Numbered from the stretch's first letter, positions 8,473 through 16,155 are shown. The stretch is DNA of 64,000 nt from a virus (IMGVR_UViG_3300046694_000136:62001-126000); one strand, 5' to 3'. Notes: a model not told the origin generated them from the sequence alone. Translations and numbers: made by a program.

Positions 8473-9066
8473 ATGACAACAGTAGCGTGGGACGGTAATA
8501 CCTTAGCAGCAGATACTCTTTACGTGGCCGGTACTCGTAAGCTGGGAGGGGATTATGAAAAGATCCTGCTTCCGGAAGATACTCCATGGACAGTTAACGG
8601 TAAACCCATTCTGGCAGTTGGCTTCAGTGGGTCGATTGCGACTATCCCATGCATCAAGAAAGTTCTGGAAGCTGACGCAGTACCCGGGGTTGATCCAGCA
8701 TGTGGAGATTACAGCTTCACGATCTTGTTGGTAACCGATAAGAAAGAAGTTTACTACTGGAACTACGGCTCCACTGCTAAAGGCGAAGTGATTAACGAGC
8801 TCTTCGCTGTGGAAGGTAATCACGCTATTGGTAGCGGCGGGATTTACGGTCTAGGGGTCATGGCCATTAAAGGCGATGCAATCAACGCAGTGAAAGCCGG
8901 TATCAAAATCGATGTCAACAGCGGCGGTTACATTGACGTGTGGTCTTTCGAGACTCCTCGTCTGCTGACACGGATTAACCCCAAGGGCGGTGAAATCATC
9001 TCTGCCAAACAAAACACACCTGCTCCCGAAAAGAGCAAAGCTATCTTATGCGCCGTGAACGGCTGA
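8473..9066 (+). CDS. HslV/proteasome beta-like Ntn hydrolase, copy 3
   Basis: 197 aa, ATG at 8473 after TTAAGGG. Begins MTTVAWDGNTLAADT, with Thr2, Asp14, Lys30 (YEKI) and HAIGSGGIYGLGVM at 117-130. The core aligns with copies 1 and 2, and the C-terminus adds a short charged tail. Phages of several groups encode single proteins of this kind, but three adjacent copies are unusual. Followed by two hairpin terminators. Peptidase activity is inferred from the motif set, not shown. Confidence 0.78.
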   Translation: MTTVAWDGNTLAADTLYVAGTRKLGGDYEKILLPEDTPWTVNGKPILAVGFSGSIATIPCIKKVLEADAVPGVDPACGDYSFTILLVTDKKEVYYWNYGSTAKGEVINELFAVEGNHAIGSGGIYGLGVMAIKGDAINAVKAGIKIDVNSGGYIDVWSFETPRLLTRINPKGGEIISAKQNTPAPEKSKAILCAVNG

Positions 9067-9175
9067 GTTAGCCATCGCTCCATCGAGATCGTGGTGGGTT
9101 ATGGGAGGTTAGACACCACACCCCCTCTTTACAGACTATTCTCTATCTGGTCTGTGAGGGTTGCCTACAAAACTT

Positions 9176-9240
9176 CCCCCCTCTCCCCCTACTCCTTCGG
9201 GGGTGGGGGTTAGGGGGTTATATTTTTATTTCATTTTTTG
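9176..9240 (+). terminator. C/G-tract hairpin terminator after Ntn-hydrolase operon
   Basis: CCCCCTCTCCCCC pairs with GGGGGTGGGGG around TACTCCTTC, followed by the T-rich sequence TATTTTTATTTCATTTTTT. A standard intrinsic terminator layout on the plus strand. Confidence 0.65.
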
Positions 9241-9352
9241 TAACTGGGACCAGATACTATGTCCCCAGTACTGATTAGTGTGTCATGGCTCTCGTCAGTG
9301 CAAGGGGTGTTGCAAACCAATGTGATCTCCCCACACTCCATTTTGGAGGCCT

Positions 9353-9399
9353 GGCGATGCCCTATGTGGCGTAGGCATTGCCGGGTAACTTTTTTATTT
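9353..9399 (+). terminator. Second terminator with shared 19-bp tail
   Basis: GGCGATGCC (9353-9361) pairs with GGCATTGCC (9374-9382, one G-U pair), followed by GGGTAACTTTTTTATTTGC. The same 19-base tail follows the terminator at 13186. Confidence 0.65.
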
Positions 9400-9426
9400 G
9401 CAATTTGGGCTGAAATATTTCGGCTC

Positions 9427-9434
9427 TATATTAC
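9427..9434 (+). promoter_or_regulatory. Early promoter TATATTAC before phuZ
   Basis: Exact match to the phiKZ early element, in CTCTATATTACTAG, 70 bp before the phuZ start codon and downstream of a terminator, so phuZ has its own promoter. Confidence 0.8.
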
Positions 9435-9503
9435 TAGGTTGTAGAGCAAATAGAGAATGCTTTATAACCTATTTTTGTAACGTCAACTCAAGAGTGATTA
9501 ATA

Positions 9504-10469
9504 ATGTCTGATTCTACCGATCTGAAAATCTGGGCTTGCGGTGGTACTGGTATCAACGTTTCGGCCGAAGCCAAAGCCAAGCCTCTGACTCAAGCAATCA
9601 AAGATGCACACGTGATCGGCCTGGACAGCTCTGACGCCAACGACAGCTCTGACCTGTTCGAAATCCACCGCATCGCAGGTCTGCAAGGCGCCGGCAAAGA
9701 CGCCAACAAAATCATGGACAAAGTCCGTCCGTTCGTGAAGGCTCTCGTTGCCAGCGAAAAACCTGGTAACCACAACATCGTCGTCGTGAACATCTCCGGT
9801 GGTACCGGTCGTGGTATGGCGTTCCAACTGGTGCGCGAACTGATCGAGAAAGAAGCGATCGTTATCCTGGCAATGATCTCGGACTTCACCTCGGTCACCG
9901 AGAAAGAAAACTCGGTCAAACAGCGCACTGCTCTGGTGAACATGATCAACCAGCTCGGCAAGCCGATCTGCTTCATGGAGTTCACCGAAGACGCTGACAA
10001 AACTCGCGGTGAAGTGAACGCGGAAGTTATCCAAGGCATTGCTCTGGCCTCGGTGTTCCTGAGCAAGTACAAGTCGGAAATGGAAGTCTCCGACCTGACC
10101 AACCTGTTCAACTACTCCTACGACAACAAGGTTCCGCCGGCGCTGAGTCGTATCCAGTTCTACGACGAAGTCACTTCCAAGGAATACAACGGCCCGACTC
10201 CTGTAGCGGTTGGTAGTTTGTTCATCGACAACGCTTCGGTTCGCCAAGTGTTCCCTGGAACGGTTTACCGTAGTACCGGTATTCTGAACAAGAAGAACAA
10301 CCCGCCTGGCGATCTGAAAGAACTGCACCTGACTCTCGACCACGGTGAAGCGTACGCTGCACTGCAAGAAGAGATCAAGGCGCTGGCCGACGACAAAGCC
10401 CAACTGGCTGCCCGCTTCGTGTCCCAGAAAGACATGAGTGCCGGTGCTGCTGATGACGGCTTCTGCTAA
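9504..10469 (+). CDS. phuZ: Phage tubulin/FtsZ-like GTPase (PhuZ)
   Basis: 321 aa. In phiKZ-like phages PhuZ forms the bipolar spindle that centres the phage nucleus and moves capsids. Evidence: an N-terminal GGTG (13-16) in the first nucleotide-binding loop; ISGGTGRG (97-104), the tubulin signature with one Gly replaced by Ser; helix-strand alternation typical of the GTPase domain; and the expected length (PhuZ is about 315 aa). The C-terminus is short and weakly acidic (GAADDGFC) compared with the strongly acidic tail of 201phi2-1 PhuZ. Codons are strongly Pseudomonas-preferred, implying high expression. Own early promoter at 9427, perfect palindrome terminator at 10487. Confidence 0.82.
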   Translation: MSDSTDLKIWACGGTGINVSAEAKAKPLTQAIKDAHVIGLDSSDANDSSDLFEIHRIAGLQGAGKDANKIMDKVRPFVKALVASEKPGNHNIVVVNISGGTGRGMAFQLVRELIEKEAIVILAMISDFTSVTEKENSVKQRTALVNMINQLGKPICFMEFTEDADKTRGEVNAEVIQGIALASVFLSKYKSEMEVSDLTNLFNYSYDNKVPPALSRIQFYDEVTSKEYNGPTPVAVGSLFIDNASVRQVFPGTVYRSTGILNKKNNPPGDLKELHLTLDHGEAYAALQEEIKALADDKAQLAARFVSQKDMSAGAADDGFC

Positions 10470-10486
10470 GTAGCAGACGGTAAATA

Positions 10487-10518
10487 CCTTAGTTAGGAGC
10501 GCGCGCTCCTAACTAAGG
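10487..10518. terminator. Perfect 32-bp palindrome after phuZ
   Basis: CCTTAGTTAGGAGC followed by GCGC and its exact complement, with no unpaired loop required beyond the centre. It lies 17 bp after the phuZ stop; only a weak T-run follows (GGTTTATTATG). Probably a terminator or mRNA 3'-end stabiliser; protein binding as duplex DNA is possible. Confidence 0.6.
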
Positions 10519-10551
10519 GTTTATTATGCAAAACTGTATTTTTACTGGGCT

Positions 10552-10559
10552 TACATTAC
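10552..10559 (+). promoter_or_regulatory. Early-type promoter element (TACATTAC)
   Basis: GGGCTTACATTACTATAG, 38 bp before the preferred start of the next gene. Like the copy at 6897 it carries TACATTAC and has TATGCAAAA upstream, which sets these two apart from the TATATTAC copies. Confidence 0.65.
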
Positions 10560-10596
10560 TATAGTGGGTTGTGTATTTGAAAATGAGGGCTTAAAC

Positions 10597-10890
10597 GTGT
10601 CTAAGAGCTTCTGTATTGATTTGAATCACTATCAGTTGACCCGGACCATAGGTAACGGAGGAAAGACGCTTAGAACGGCTGTAGATCGATCCGATCTCAT
10701 TAACTGTTTAGAAGGCCTCGGTTACAATAGACTTGCTGAAGTGTCTTTCGGCAATGGTCGGTTTGGTTCTATCCCTGATTTTGAAGATGTGTTGCTTAAG
10801 CAGACATTAGGTATTCCTACCTCTGCTAACGTGGAAGTTAACCGAATAGGGACAGCGGGTAACATCTATTATCTTTCCTTCACTTATTGA
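10597..10890 (+). CDS. Small early protein (97 aa), unknown
   Basis: GTG at 10597 with GAGGG seven bases upstream is chosen. An upstream in-frame GTG at 10564 would lie directly on the promoter and probably outside the transcript. Protein begins MSKSFCIDLNHYQLTR. No recognised domain or membrane segment. It is first in a run of seven small plus-strand genes (to 13172) driven by the early promoter at 10552, a typical place for host-takeover proteins. Confidence 0.6.
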   Translation: MSKSFCIDLNHYQLTRTIGNGGKTLRTAVDRSDLINCLEGLGYNRLAEVSFGNGRFGSIPDFEDVLLKQTLGIPTSANVEVNRIGTAGNIYYLSFTY

Positions 10891-10899
10891 GACAACCTG

Positions 10900-11475
10900 A
10901 TGATTCTTTTTAACGTGTTTGAATTGGCCAAAGATCTTTTCTTCGAAGAGAAGGTCGAAGCTTCAGTACGACAGGTACTGGCTAAGGATATGGTTGACTC
11001 AGCCGTAGAGATCTTTAATTACCCCCATCTCGAGAATGCCGAGATCTGCAAGTTCCTGGAAGAATGGGAATCTGCTTACGGGGTGATGAACATCGAAAAG
11101 GTTATGGTTGGGTTAGTCAACACCATCCGTAAAAATGTCAGAAGATCTGGTTGGGATCGCCGTTGCTTAGCTAAAGTGGAATATCAAGGTGACGGTCGTG
11201 GGTTCTTAATGGCTCGTGTGGTAATGGACTTGGATGAAACCATGGCCAAGATGCTAGCGAGTATCCCTGCTGTGGATAACTCTGAACCAGTCGCAGAAGC
11301 GGTATCTGACCATCCTGATCCGGATATGTTAAATGAACTCAACAAAACGGCTGAAAAACAGACCCGCCGGAATCTACAGGTACTATCAGGTAGTGTTGCT
11401 CCCAACCTACGATCAGATTCGCCAAAAGGTTGGCGGAGTGTGCAACGGGGAGATACGGGGAACTGGGGCGTATAA
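10900..11475 (+). CDS. Small early protein, unknown; C-terminus doubtful
   Basis: 191 aa as read. Residues 1-150 look like genuine protein (helical N-terminus, then KVEYQGDGRGFLMARVVMDLDE). The last ~35 residues (Arg/Ser/Trp-rich) look like out-of-frame translation and coincide with the region where the next frame (11333-11749) already reads as real protein. The real product may therefore end earlier, or the two frames may be one gene joined by a +1 shift or separated by an indel. Function unknown. Confidence 0.5.
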   Translation: MILFNVFELAKDLFFEEKVEASVRQVLAKDMVDSAVEIFNYPHLENAEICKFLEEWESAYGVMNIEKVMVGLVNTIRKNVRRSGWDRRCLAKVEYQGDGRGFLMARVVMDLDETMAKMLASIPAVDNSEPVAEAVSDHPDPDMLNELNKTAEKQTRRNLQVLSGSVAPNLRSDSPKGWRSVQRGDTGNWGV

Positions 11476-11749
11476 CGAAGTAGCTCAAGGAGTCTTCCAG
11501 ATTGCTCTTGACCGGTTTGCGATGGTTAATAGAGGACTGGACATGGAGAGCTTAGCGTTCGGCACCGGCAGAGCGCGTTACCACATCAAGGATGAGGATC
11601 TGGAGAATCTGGTTGAGGATGCCTATTACCAAATAGGGGTACCGATCTTTAACTTGTTGGCGAACACGTCGTTTAAGAAACCGTTCATGTTTTGGTTGTT
11701 CCCCAACTTCCATTTGGTAGTAGCAATTAACGCGCAGGATTTCCGATGA
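11333..11749 (+). CDS. Small early protein, unknown, overlapping previous gene
   Basis: 138 aa from the ATG at 11333, which has only a weak GGAT before it. A GTG at 11393 would start a more convincing protein (VLLPTYDQIRQKVGG). Either start overlaps the previous gene by 83-143 bp, far more than other overlaps in this genome. The body, QIALDRF to the hydrophobic end KPFMFWLFPNFHLVVAI, resembles loosely that of the 12382-12747 protein. Stop overlaps the next start by 4 bases. Confidence 0.5.
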   Translation: MNSTKRLKNRPAGIYRYYQVVLLPTYDQIRQKVGGVCNGEIRGTGAYNEVAQGVFQIALDRFAMVNRGLDMESLAFGTGRARYHIKDEDLENLVEDAYYQIGVPIFNLLANTSFKKPFMFWLFPNFHLVVAINAQDFR

Positions 11750-12078
11750 GTCAAGTCATCACGATTACGACTACTAACGTCCATAGAGCCTTTCAGAACA
11801 AAGGTTATACGGACGAAAAGATTTGCTCTATTTTAACTGGACTAGTAAGTATTTGGAGGGTTAACGAAAATATTGAAGATATCACTAACAATGTGGTGAT
11901 GTCTGAGCTTGAAGATGATGATCTGATGGCCGCGTTTTTGTGGAACTCGGTTAGCAAAGAGTTAATCGAGACCGGGCGGTATGTACGGGAACTTTCTTTG
12001 AAGCACATGTTGGTACGTTGGTCGGTTGTTCCTTTCGCAATTATGTTGGAGTTTGAAGATGGACCCAAAACCACTTAA
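11746..12078 (+). CDS. Small early protein (110 aa), unknown
   Basis: ATG at 11746 overlaps the previous stop (ATGA), typical translational coupling. Protein MSQVITITTTNVHRAFQNKG...; helical, acidic middle (SELEDDDLM), hydrophobic near the C-terminus (VVPFAIMLEF). No recognised family. Part of the early operon after 10552. Confidence 0.6.
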   Translation: MSQVITITTTNVHRAFQNKGYTDEKICSILTGLVSIWRVNENIEDITNNVVMSELEDDDLMAAFLWNSVSKELIETGRYVRELSLKHMLVRWSVVPFAIMLEFEDGPKTT

Positions 12079-12370
12079 GACGGTTAGTCATTTGGTAACC
12101 CTTGGTTATTTGGCGGATGTACAGTACTGTTTGAACTTGTATGCGGCACTGTTCACTGGTATGGGTATCACTAACACCATTCTCCAAGTCCCCGCTGCTG
12201 GTCCTGCGCATCCTATCGAAACTGAAGCTACAAGGATCAACGCAGCATTCTTTAGAGACATGCAAACCTTTAAACAACTCACGATCAGTAAAGTCAACGT
12301 CCACGTTGTCAGTGCCACGGTCAACGGTTTCAATCTTCATTTCATGATCGGGTATAACGAACCCTACTAA
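12059..12370 (+). CDS. Small early protein (103 aa), unknown
   Basis: ATG at 12059 lies inside the end of the previous gene (20-bp overlap) with GGAG ten bases before it, so it is preferred over an in-frame start at 12026. Protein MDPKPLKTVSHLVTLGYLAD.... No motif recognised; alternation of helices and a final beta-rich segment (VNVHVVSATVNGFNLHFMIGY). Same early operon. Confidence 0.6.
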   Translation: MDPKPLKTVSHLVTLGYLADVQYCLNLYAALFTGMGITNTILQVPAAGPAHPIETEATRINAAFFRDMQTFKQLTISKVNVHVVSATVNGFNLHFMIGYNEPY

Positions 12371-12381
12371 GGTCCTTTTCC

Positions 12382-12747
12382 ATGACGCAACGGATCCTAA
12401 AGATAAACTACACCCAAGTAGCAGCTCATTTGGGTGAACGGCTAGCTCGCTCGCAGGATCCAGACACCCCTCCGCACAACCTCACTTTTGGGTGTGTTCA
12501 TGGAATCCTAACCAGCTTGTTCAACGATTACGAGGGAGAACTTAACTACCCCTTTGGGAAGGAACATCTTACTGAGGTCCCATACGGCACCATAGGTACC
12601 GAAGCTCAAGCCCTTACTGAAATCCTTTTTGCGGATCTTGGTTCGGACAGTTTCGACGACGTGGTGATTAGTAACACGCCTGGGGTTGTAACGTGGTATA
12701 AGGAGAATCCCATCATGTTCCCCTTGGTACTCATCAAAGTAAGTTGA
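12382..12747 (+). CDS. Small early protein (121 aa), unknown
   Basis: ATG at 12382 preceded by AAGG. Protein MTQRILKINYTQVAAHLGER...; the end (ENPIMFPLVLIKVS) and the layout (Y-x-Q near the start, a GV-x-x-I helix, terminal hydrophobic strand) faintly resemble the 11333-11749 product. This may reflect old duplication. No function can be assigned. Confidence 0.6.
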   Translation: MTQRILKINYTQVAAHLGERLARSQDPDTPPHNLTFGCVHGILTSLFNDYEGELNYPFGKEHLTEVPYGTIGTEAQALTEILFADLGSDSFDDVVISNTPGVVTWYKENPIMFPLVLIKVS

Positions 12748-12758
12748 AGGGGGTAGTA

Positions 12759-13172
12759 ATGATCAAACCATTAATGAACGACATCGTTGATTTCAAGTAC
12801 GTGCAGTCTGGGATCATTGGCGACGAAGAACGGGGCTGCGTGATCATCGGTCCCGAGCTGAACTTCCAGGCTGCGCGCTTGATTGCTCCAGAAATTGTGG
12901 TCAAGCACGCCAACATGTTCCCGTACTTCGGGGATAAGGTTAACCAGAACAACGACCCAGGCGCTTACAACTACTTCCTGATTCGTCGTCCTAATGACTC
13001 GGTTGAAGTCATCGGCTACCCTTGGGTGAACGAAGATACGTTCAAGACTGTCTCTGGTCGAGTGCGGATCTACAACCTCAGCAACTTCAGCGAGAAGATG
13101 GCGGGTCCTATCGCTAAGCTGTTTGCTGACTTGGGAATCTCCTACACTCAGAACGATGTCGACACCCAGTGA
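12759..13172 (+). CDS. Small protein (137 aa), unknown
   Basis: ATG at 12759 with GGGGG upstream, chosen over a TTG at 12744. Protein MIKPLMNDIVDFKYVQSG; compact alpha/beta, no membrane segment. Codons are more GC-rich and Pseudomonas-like than those of the preceding small genes, suggesting higher expression. It ends the early operon just before a hairpin terminator at 13186. Confidence 0.6.
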   Translation: MIKPLMNDIVDFKYVQSGIIGDEERGCVIIGPELNFQAARLIAPEIVVKHANMFPYFGDKVNQNNDPGAYNYFLIRRPNDSVEVIGYPWVNEDTFKTVSGRVRIYNLSNFSEKMAGPIAKLFADLGISYTQNDVDTQ

Positions 13173-13185
13173 AAGTTTTCAAAAA

Positions 13186-13231
13186 CCACACCTCCTATTA
13201 GTTAGGGGGTGTGGGTAACTTTTTTATTTGC
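13186..13231 (+). terminator. Terminator ending the small-gene operon
   Basis: CCACACCTCC pairs with GGGGGTGTGG (one G-U pair) around TATTAGTTA, followed by GGGTAACTTTTTTATTTGC (13213-13231), identical to the tail of the terminator at 9353. Confidence 0.7.
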
Positions 13232-13279
13232 CTCTTTATTTTTTCTTTAATCACTTAACACGCACGAGAGCATTGGACC

Positions 13280-15385
13280 ATGGGTGTACCTGCTAAAGTA
13301 GACGGTGGTGTAACCATCGCTGTATCACCCTTCATGGACAAGAATTACGAAACCAACCGAAATTTCCTGAAACCTTACCACTATCAAGCCGCTAACTTCC
13401 TGTCGATCGTTTACAACTACGATTACGACCATTTGCTAGAACTGATGCGGGTAGTGTTCGTACCTGCTGAGAATGGCTTTAAAGAAGCTAAGTTCAAGAT
13501 CTTCAAGAAGAACAAACACGGTGACCGGGTCGTAGAAGTTGTATACACCCGTGAGTTCTTCAATTACGTTAGACAAAAGAATTACCACTTATCTCCGTCG
13601 CTGGTAGCGTATACCCATACCGACGAAGAACAGTCCGTTAACTCGATCGCAACTGAAACCTTCATTGACTTCCGTCGTTTCTACAAAGGTAAGTTACACG
13701 AAGCCAAAGAAGTAGGTGATTCCGAAGCGGCCAAAGCGTTCCACGAGATCCAGAACGCCTTGAAGATCTTCAACAACGCCCAGTCGGGTGCAATGTCGTC
13801 TTCGGGTACTCCGCTATTCAACCACTCTGGTCATACCACTCTGACCAGTATCTGCCGTTCCCTGACTTCGACTGCAAACTTGATTAACGAACGACTGATT
13901 ACCGGTAACCGGTTACTGTTGTCGTACAACAAGACCATTGAAGGCTTCTTGGCTCAGTTGCAGTTCTCTGACCATCACCTCATTGAGGAAGTGATTAAAG
14001 AACACGGTATGAAGTACGCGACTGTTGACCAAGTCATGGACATGGTTCGTCGTTGCGCTAACTACTACTTCAGCAGCAAGTCTAAGCTGGCGAAAATTCA
14101 TCGTTTCGTTGAGTTGTTGACGGGTCTGGAACGTACCATCCTGCTGTGCGTGATGGACATTCGTGGTCTGTACACGACTAACCCGAAAGTCATGACCCAG
14201 TTCTTTGCTGAGTGGTGTGCGGTTCCTGAGATTCCAGAAGGCGCTGAGCCTGACGACTTCCTCAAGCCAACCAACGGGGACTACAAGATCCTCTGCTTGA
14301 CCAAGCTGGGCCGTGACCCAAGCAAGTTGGCAATGAACCACCTGAACCAGTACCACGTGAGTTTGGAAGCCAAGTGGTCCAAGTTCATCATGGCATTCTT
14401 CCGTTCTCGTATCCCACCGACTGGGATTTACGATGTAAAAGAGATCGTTCGTGAAAGCGTAATGACCTCCGACACTGACTCCGTGATCTACAGTGTTGAC
14501 ATGGTAATTGAGAACTTCGCTAAGGACGAAGAAACCGAGATTCGTTTCAATGGCGTATTGACGTACTTCATCCGTTGCATTGCTGTAGACCAACACGCCA
14601 AGCTCAGCGTTAACATGAACGTGGCGAAGAAGTTCCAGCATCGTCTGCACATGAAGAATGAGTTCCTGTATACAGCCTACTTCACAACCAACATGTCTAA
14701 GCACTACTTCATGCTGGAGCTGATGTGTGAAGGGGTAATGTACGAAGCGGCTAAGCTGGAGAAGAAAGGGGTTCACTTGAAGGGCGTGAAGATCGCGGAA
14801 CTGGTCCGTAACTTTACGGGTAAAGTGATGAGACAAGCACTTGATACGCTGTACAACAAAGAGAAGTTGTGCGCAGCGACCCTGCTTAAAGAAGTGGCTG
14901 ACATTGAACGAGCGTTGATCGACAATATCAGTAATGGCGGATGGTTGTGGTTGCGGAAGGATAACATCAAGCATGAATCGGTGTACGCCAATCCGGACTC
15001 GAGTATCTACTACTACCACAAGATGTGGAAAAACCTACTGGAGCCTAAATACGGCGAAGCTCCACAACTGCCGTACAAAGCTTATAAAGTAAACTTGGCT
15101 CTCGATGGCAAGAAGAAGATGGCAACCTTCATTGACAGTATCGAGGATGAGAACTTTAAAGCGATGGCTCAGTCCTTCTTTAAAGATCGTGATGGTCTGA
15201 CGTCTCTGTACGTCCCAACAGACATGATCGAAGGCATTGGGGGGATTCCTAAAGAGTTCTTGCCGTTTGTAGACATTCGGCAGGTTATCCAACAGAACCT
15301 GAAGTCGGTGTACGCAATCTTGGAATCGTTCGGTCTATACATTCTGAACGCCAAGACAACCCGACTGGTATCGGACGAACATTAA
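13280..15385 (+). CDS. Family B DNA polymerase, C-terminal half (motifs B and C)
   Basis: 701 aa. Carries the nucleotidyl-transfer motif C as MTSDTDSVIYSVD (DTDS at 398-401) and, at 161-176, a motif-B-like segment KIFNNAQSGAMSSSG (K-x3-N-x2-SG). There is no exonuclease domain and no motif A (D-x2-S-L-Y-P). Those parts are encoded by the minus-strand gene at 47419-49239, so the polymerase is split between motifs A and B and must assemble from two chains. The region after residue 400 is the palm end and thumb. It begins the unit after the 13186 terminator, and its stop overlaps the next ATG (TAATG). Confidence 0.82.
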   Translation: MGVPAKVDGGVTIAVSPFMDKNYETNRNFLKPYHYQAANFLSIVYNYDYDHLLELMRVVFVPAENGFKEAKFKIFKKNKHGDRVVEVVYTREFFNYVRQKNYHLSPSLVAYTHTDEEQSVNSIATETFIDFRRFYKGKLHEAKEVGDSEAAKAFHEIQNALKIFNNAQSGAMSSSGTPLFNHSGHTTLTSICRSLTSTANLINERLITGNRLLLSYNKTIEGFLAQLQFSDHHLIEEVIKEHGMKYATVDQVMDMVRRCANYYFSSKSKLAKIHRFVELLTGLERTILLCVMDIRGLYTTNPKVMTQFFAEWCAVPEIPEGAEPDDFLKPTNGDYKILCLTKLGRDPSKLAMNHLNQYHVSLEAKWSKFIMAFFRSRIPPTGIYDVKEIVRESVMTSDTDSVIYSVDMVIENFAKDEETEIRFNGVLTYFIRCIAVDQHAKLSVNMNVAKKFQHRLHMKNEFLYTAYFTTNMSKHYFMLELMCEGVMYEAAKLEKKGVHLKGVKIAELVRNFTGKVMRQALDTLYNKEKLCAATLLKEVADIERALIDNISNGGWLWLRKDNIKHESVYANPDSSIYYYHKMWKNLLEPKYGEAPQLPYKAYKVNLALDGKKKMATFIDSIEDENFKAMAQSFFKDRDGLTSLYVPTDMIEGIGGIPKEFLPFVDIRQVIQQNLKSVYAILESFGLYILNAKTTRLVSDEH

Positions 15386-15714
15386 TGGATGCACTTAAAG
15401 AGCTCCTTGCTAAAACCATCCAGGCCGAGGAAATCCTCATTCACGAACCAACCGGTCTGAAGATTGCTTGCTTTGGTGACGACCCCACACCGGCAAATTG
15501 TAAGCATTCAAGGGGTCACCCTCCTATTGAAGTTCTGGAACACATTTACGTAGGAGTGTGTGTCTACGACAACGTCACTGACCTCCGGGTAGAGCGTTTT
15601 GAAGACATTCAGAAACTGCTGGAGATTTCCATGGAAGGTCGCGGTGGACCGCCTATGGTGGTTATATCCCCGCAGCTCCTAGAGGTCATGACAGGAGGTA
15701 TTAATGACAAATAA
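15385..15714 (+). CDS. Small protein, paralogue of next gene
   Basis: 109 aa. ATG overlaps the polymerase stop, so translation is coupled. Shares with the 15704-16090 protein the elements HEPTGLKIA, a central EHIYV-x-V segment, L-x-VERFEDIQKLL and a terminal VVISPQLL, in the same order. Family not recognised; no catalytic residues or membrane segments evident. Position suggests a replication-associated or early function, unproven. Confidence 0.65.
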   Translation: MDALKELLAKTIQAEEILIHEPTGLKIACFGDDPTPANCKHSRGHPPIEVLEHIYVGVCVYDNVTDLRVERFEDIQKLLEISMEGRGGPPMVVISPQLLEVMTGGINDK

Positions 15715-16090
15715 AACCTTAGGAATGCTTGAGGGTGCATCCATGACTGAGTTCAATAAAGATGAGACATTCACGTTAGAAATCAGCGATGACTTGGATC
15801 ACTACCATAACGCTATTTACTTCCATGAACCTACTGGGTTGCGGGTAGGAACGACCTACGACCTCTGTGTAATACCCGCCAGGACTAAAGTACCCAGACC
15901 GGCAACCATGCAAGCATTCAAGCATGTGTGGGTTACCGTTGACGATTGTGGAGAGGCTAGTCCTCTTTATGTAGAGCGATTGGAAGACGCGCCTCGACTT
16001 ATCTCGGTGCTTGAAGAAATCCACCATAAGGGCAAGATAAGTATCGTGATCTCTGAAGAGTTCTTGAAGAAGTCGATACTTAACCTTTAG
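15704..16090 (+). CDS. Small protein, tandem paralogue of previous gene
   Basis: 128 aa, ATG at 15704 overlapping the previous stop by 11 bases, with GGAGG upstream. Matches the preceding protein at HEPTGLRVG, PAT-x-QAFKHVWVTV, LYVERLEDAPRLI and IVISEEFL. The N-terminus is longer by about 25 residues; an internal ATG (15743, MTEFNKDE) could also serve as start. Clear tandem duplication that has diverged strongly. Function unknown. Confidence 0.65.
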   Translation: MTNKTLGMLEGASMTEFNKDETFTLEISDDLDHYHNAIYFHEPTGLRVGTTYDLCVIPARTKVPRPATMQAFKHVWVTVDDCGEASPLYVERLEDAPRLISVLEEIHHKGKISIVISEEFLKKSILNL

Positions 16091-16103
16091 CCTTTATCAG
16101 ACC

Positions 16104-16111
16104 TATATCAC
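16104..16111 (+). promoter_or_regulatory. Early-type promoter element (TATATCAC)
   Basis: GACCTATATCACTAGGG, one mismatch from TATATTAC with conserved CCT and CTAG flanks, 45 bp before the next gene. Confidence 0.6.
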
Positions 16112-16155
16112 TAGGGTAACTAAGACTTATCATCTCGTTATCCTTGGAGGTTGTT

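Larger units (their letters stand above)
9067..9503. other. 437-bp intergenic region with two terminators and one early promoter
   Basis: Between the Ntn-hydrolase operon and PhuZ. It holds a C-rich/G-rich hairpin (9176-9220) with a T-rich tail, a second hairpin with T-run (9353-9399), and the early promoter at 9427. A 61-codon frame at 9259-9444 has no ribosome site and spans the second terminator; it is not accepted as a gene. Confidence 0.55.

Noticed and set aside
9259-9444. 61-codon frame between the Ntn hydrolases and phuZ
   Set aside because: No ribosome site; it contains the terminator at 9353 and the promoter at 9427.
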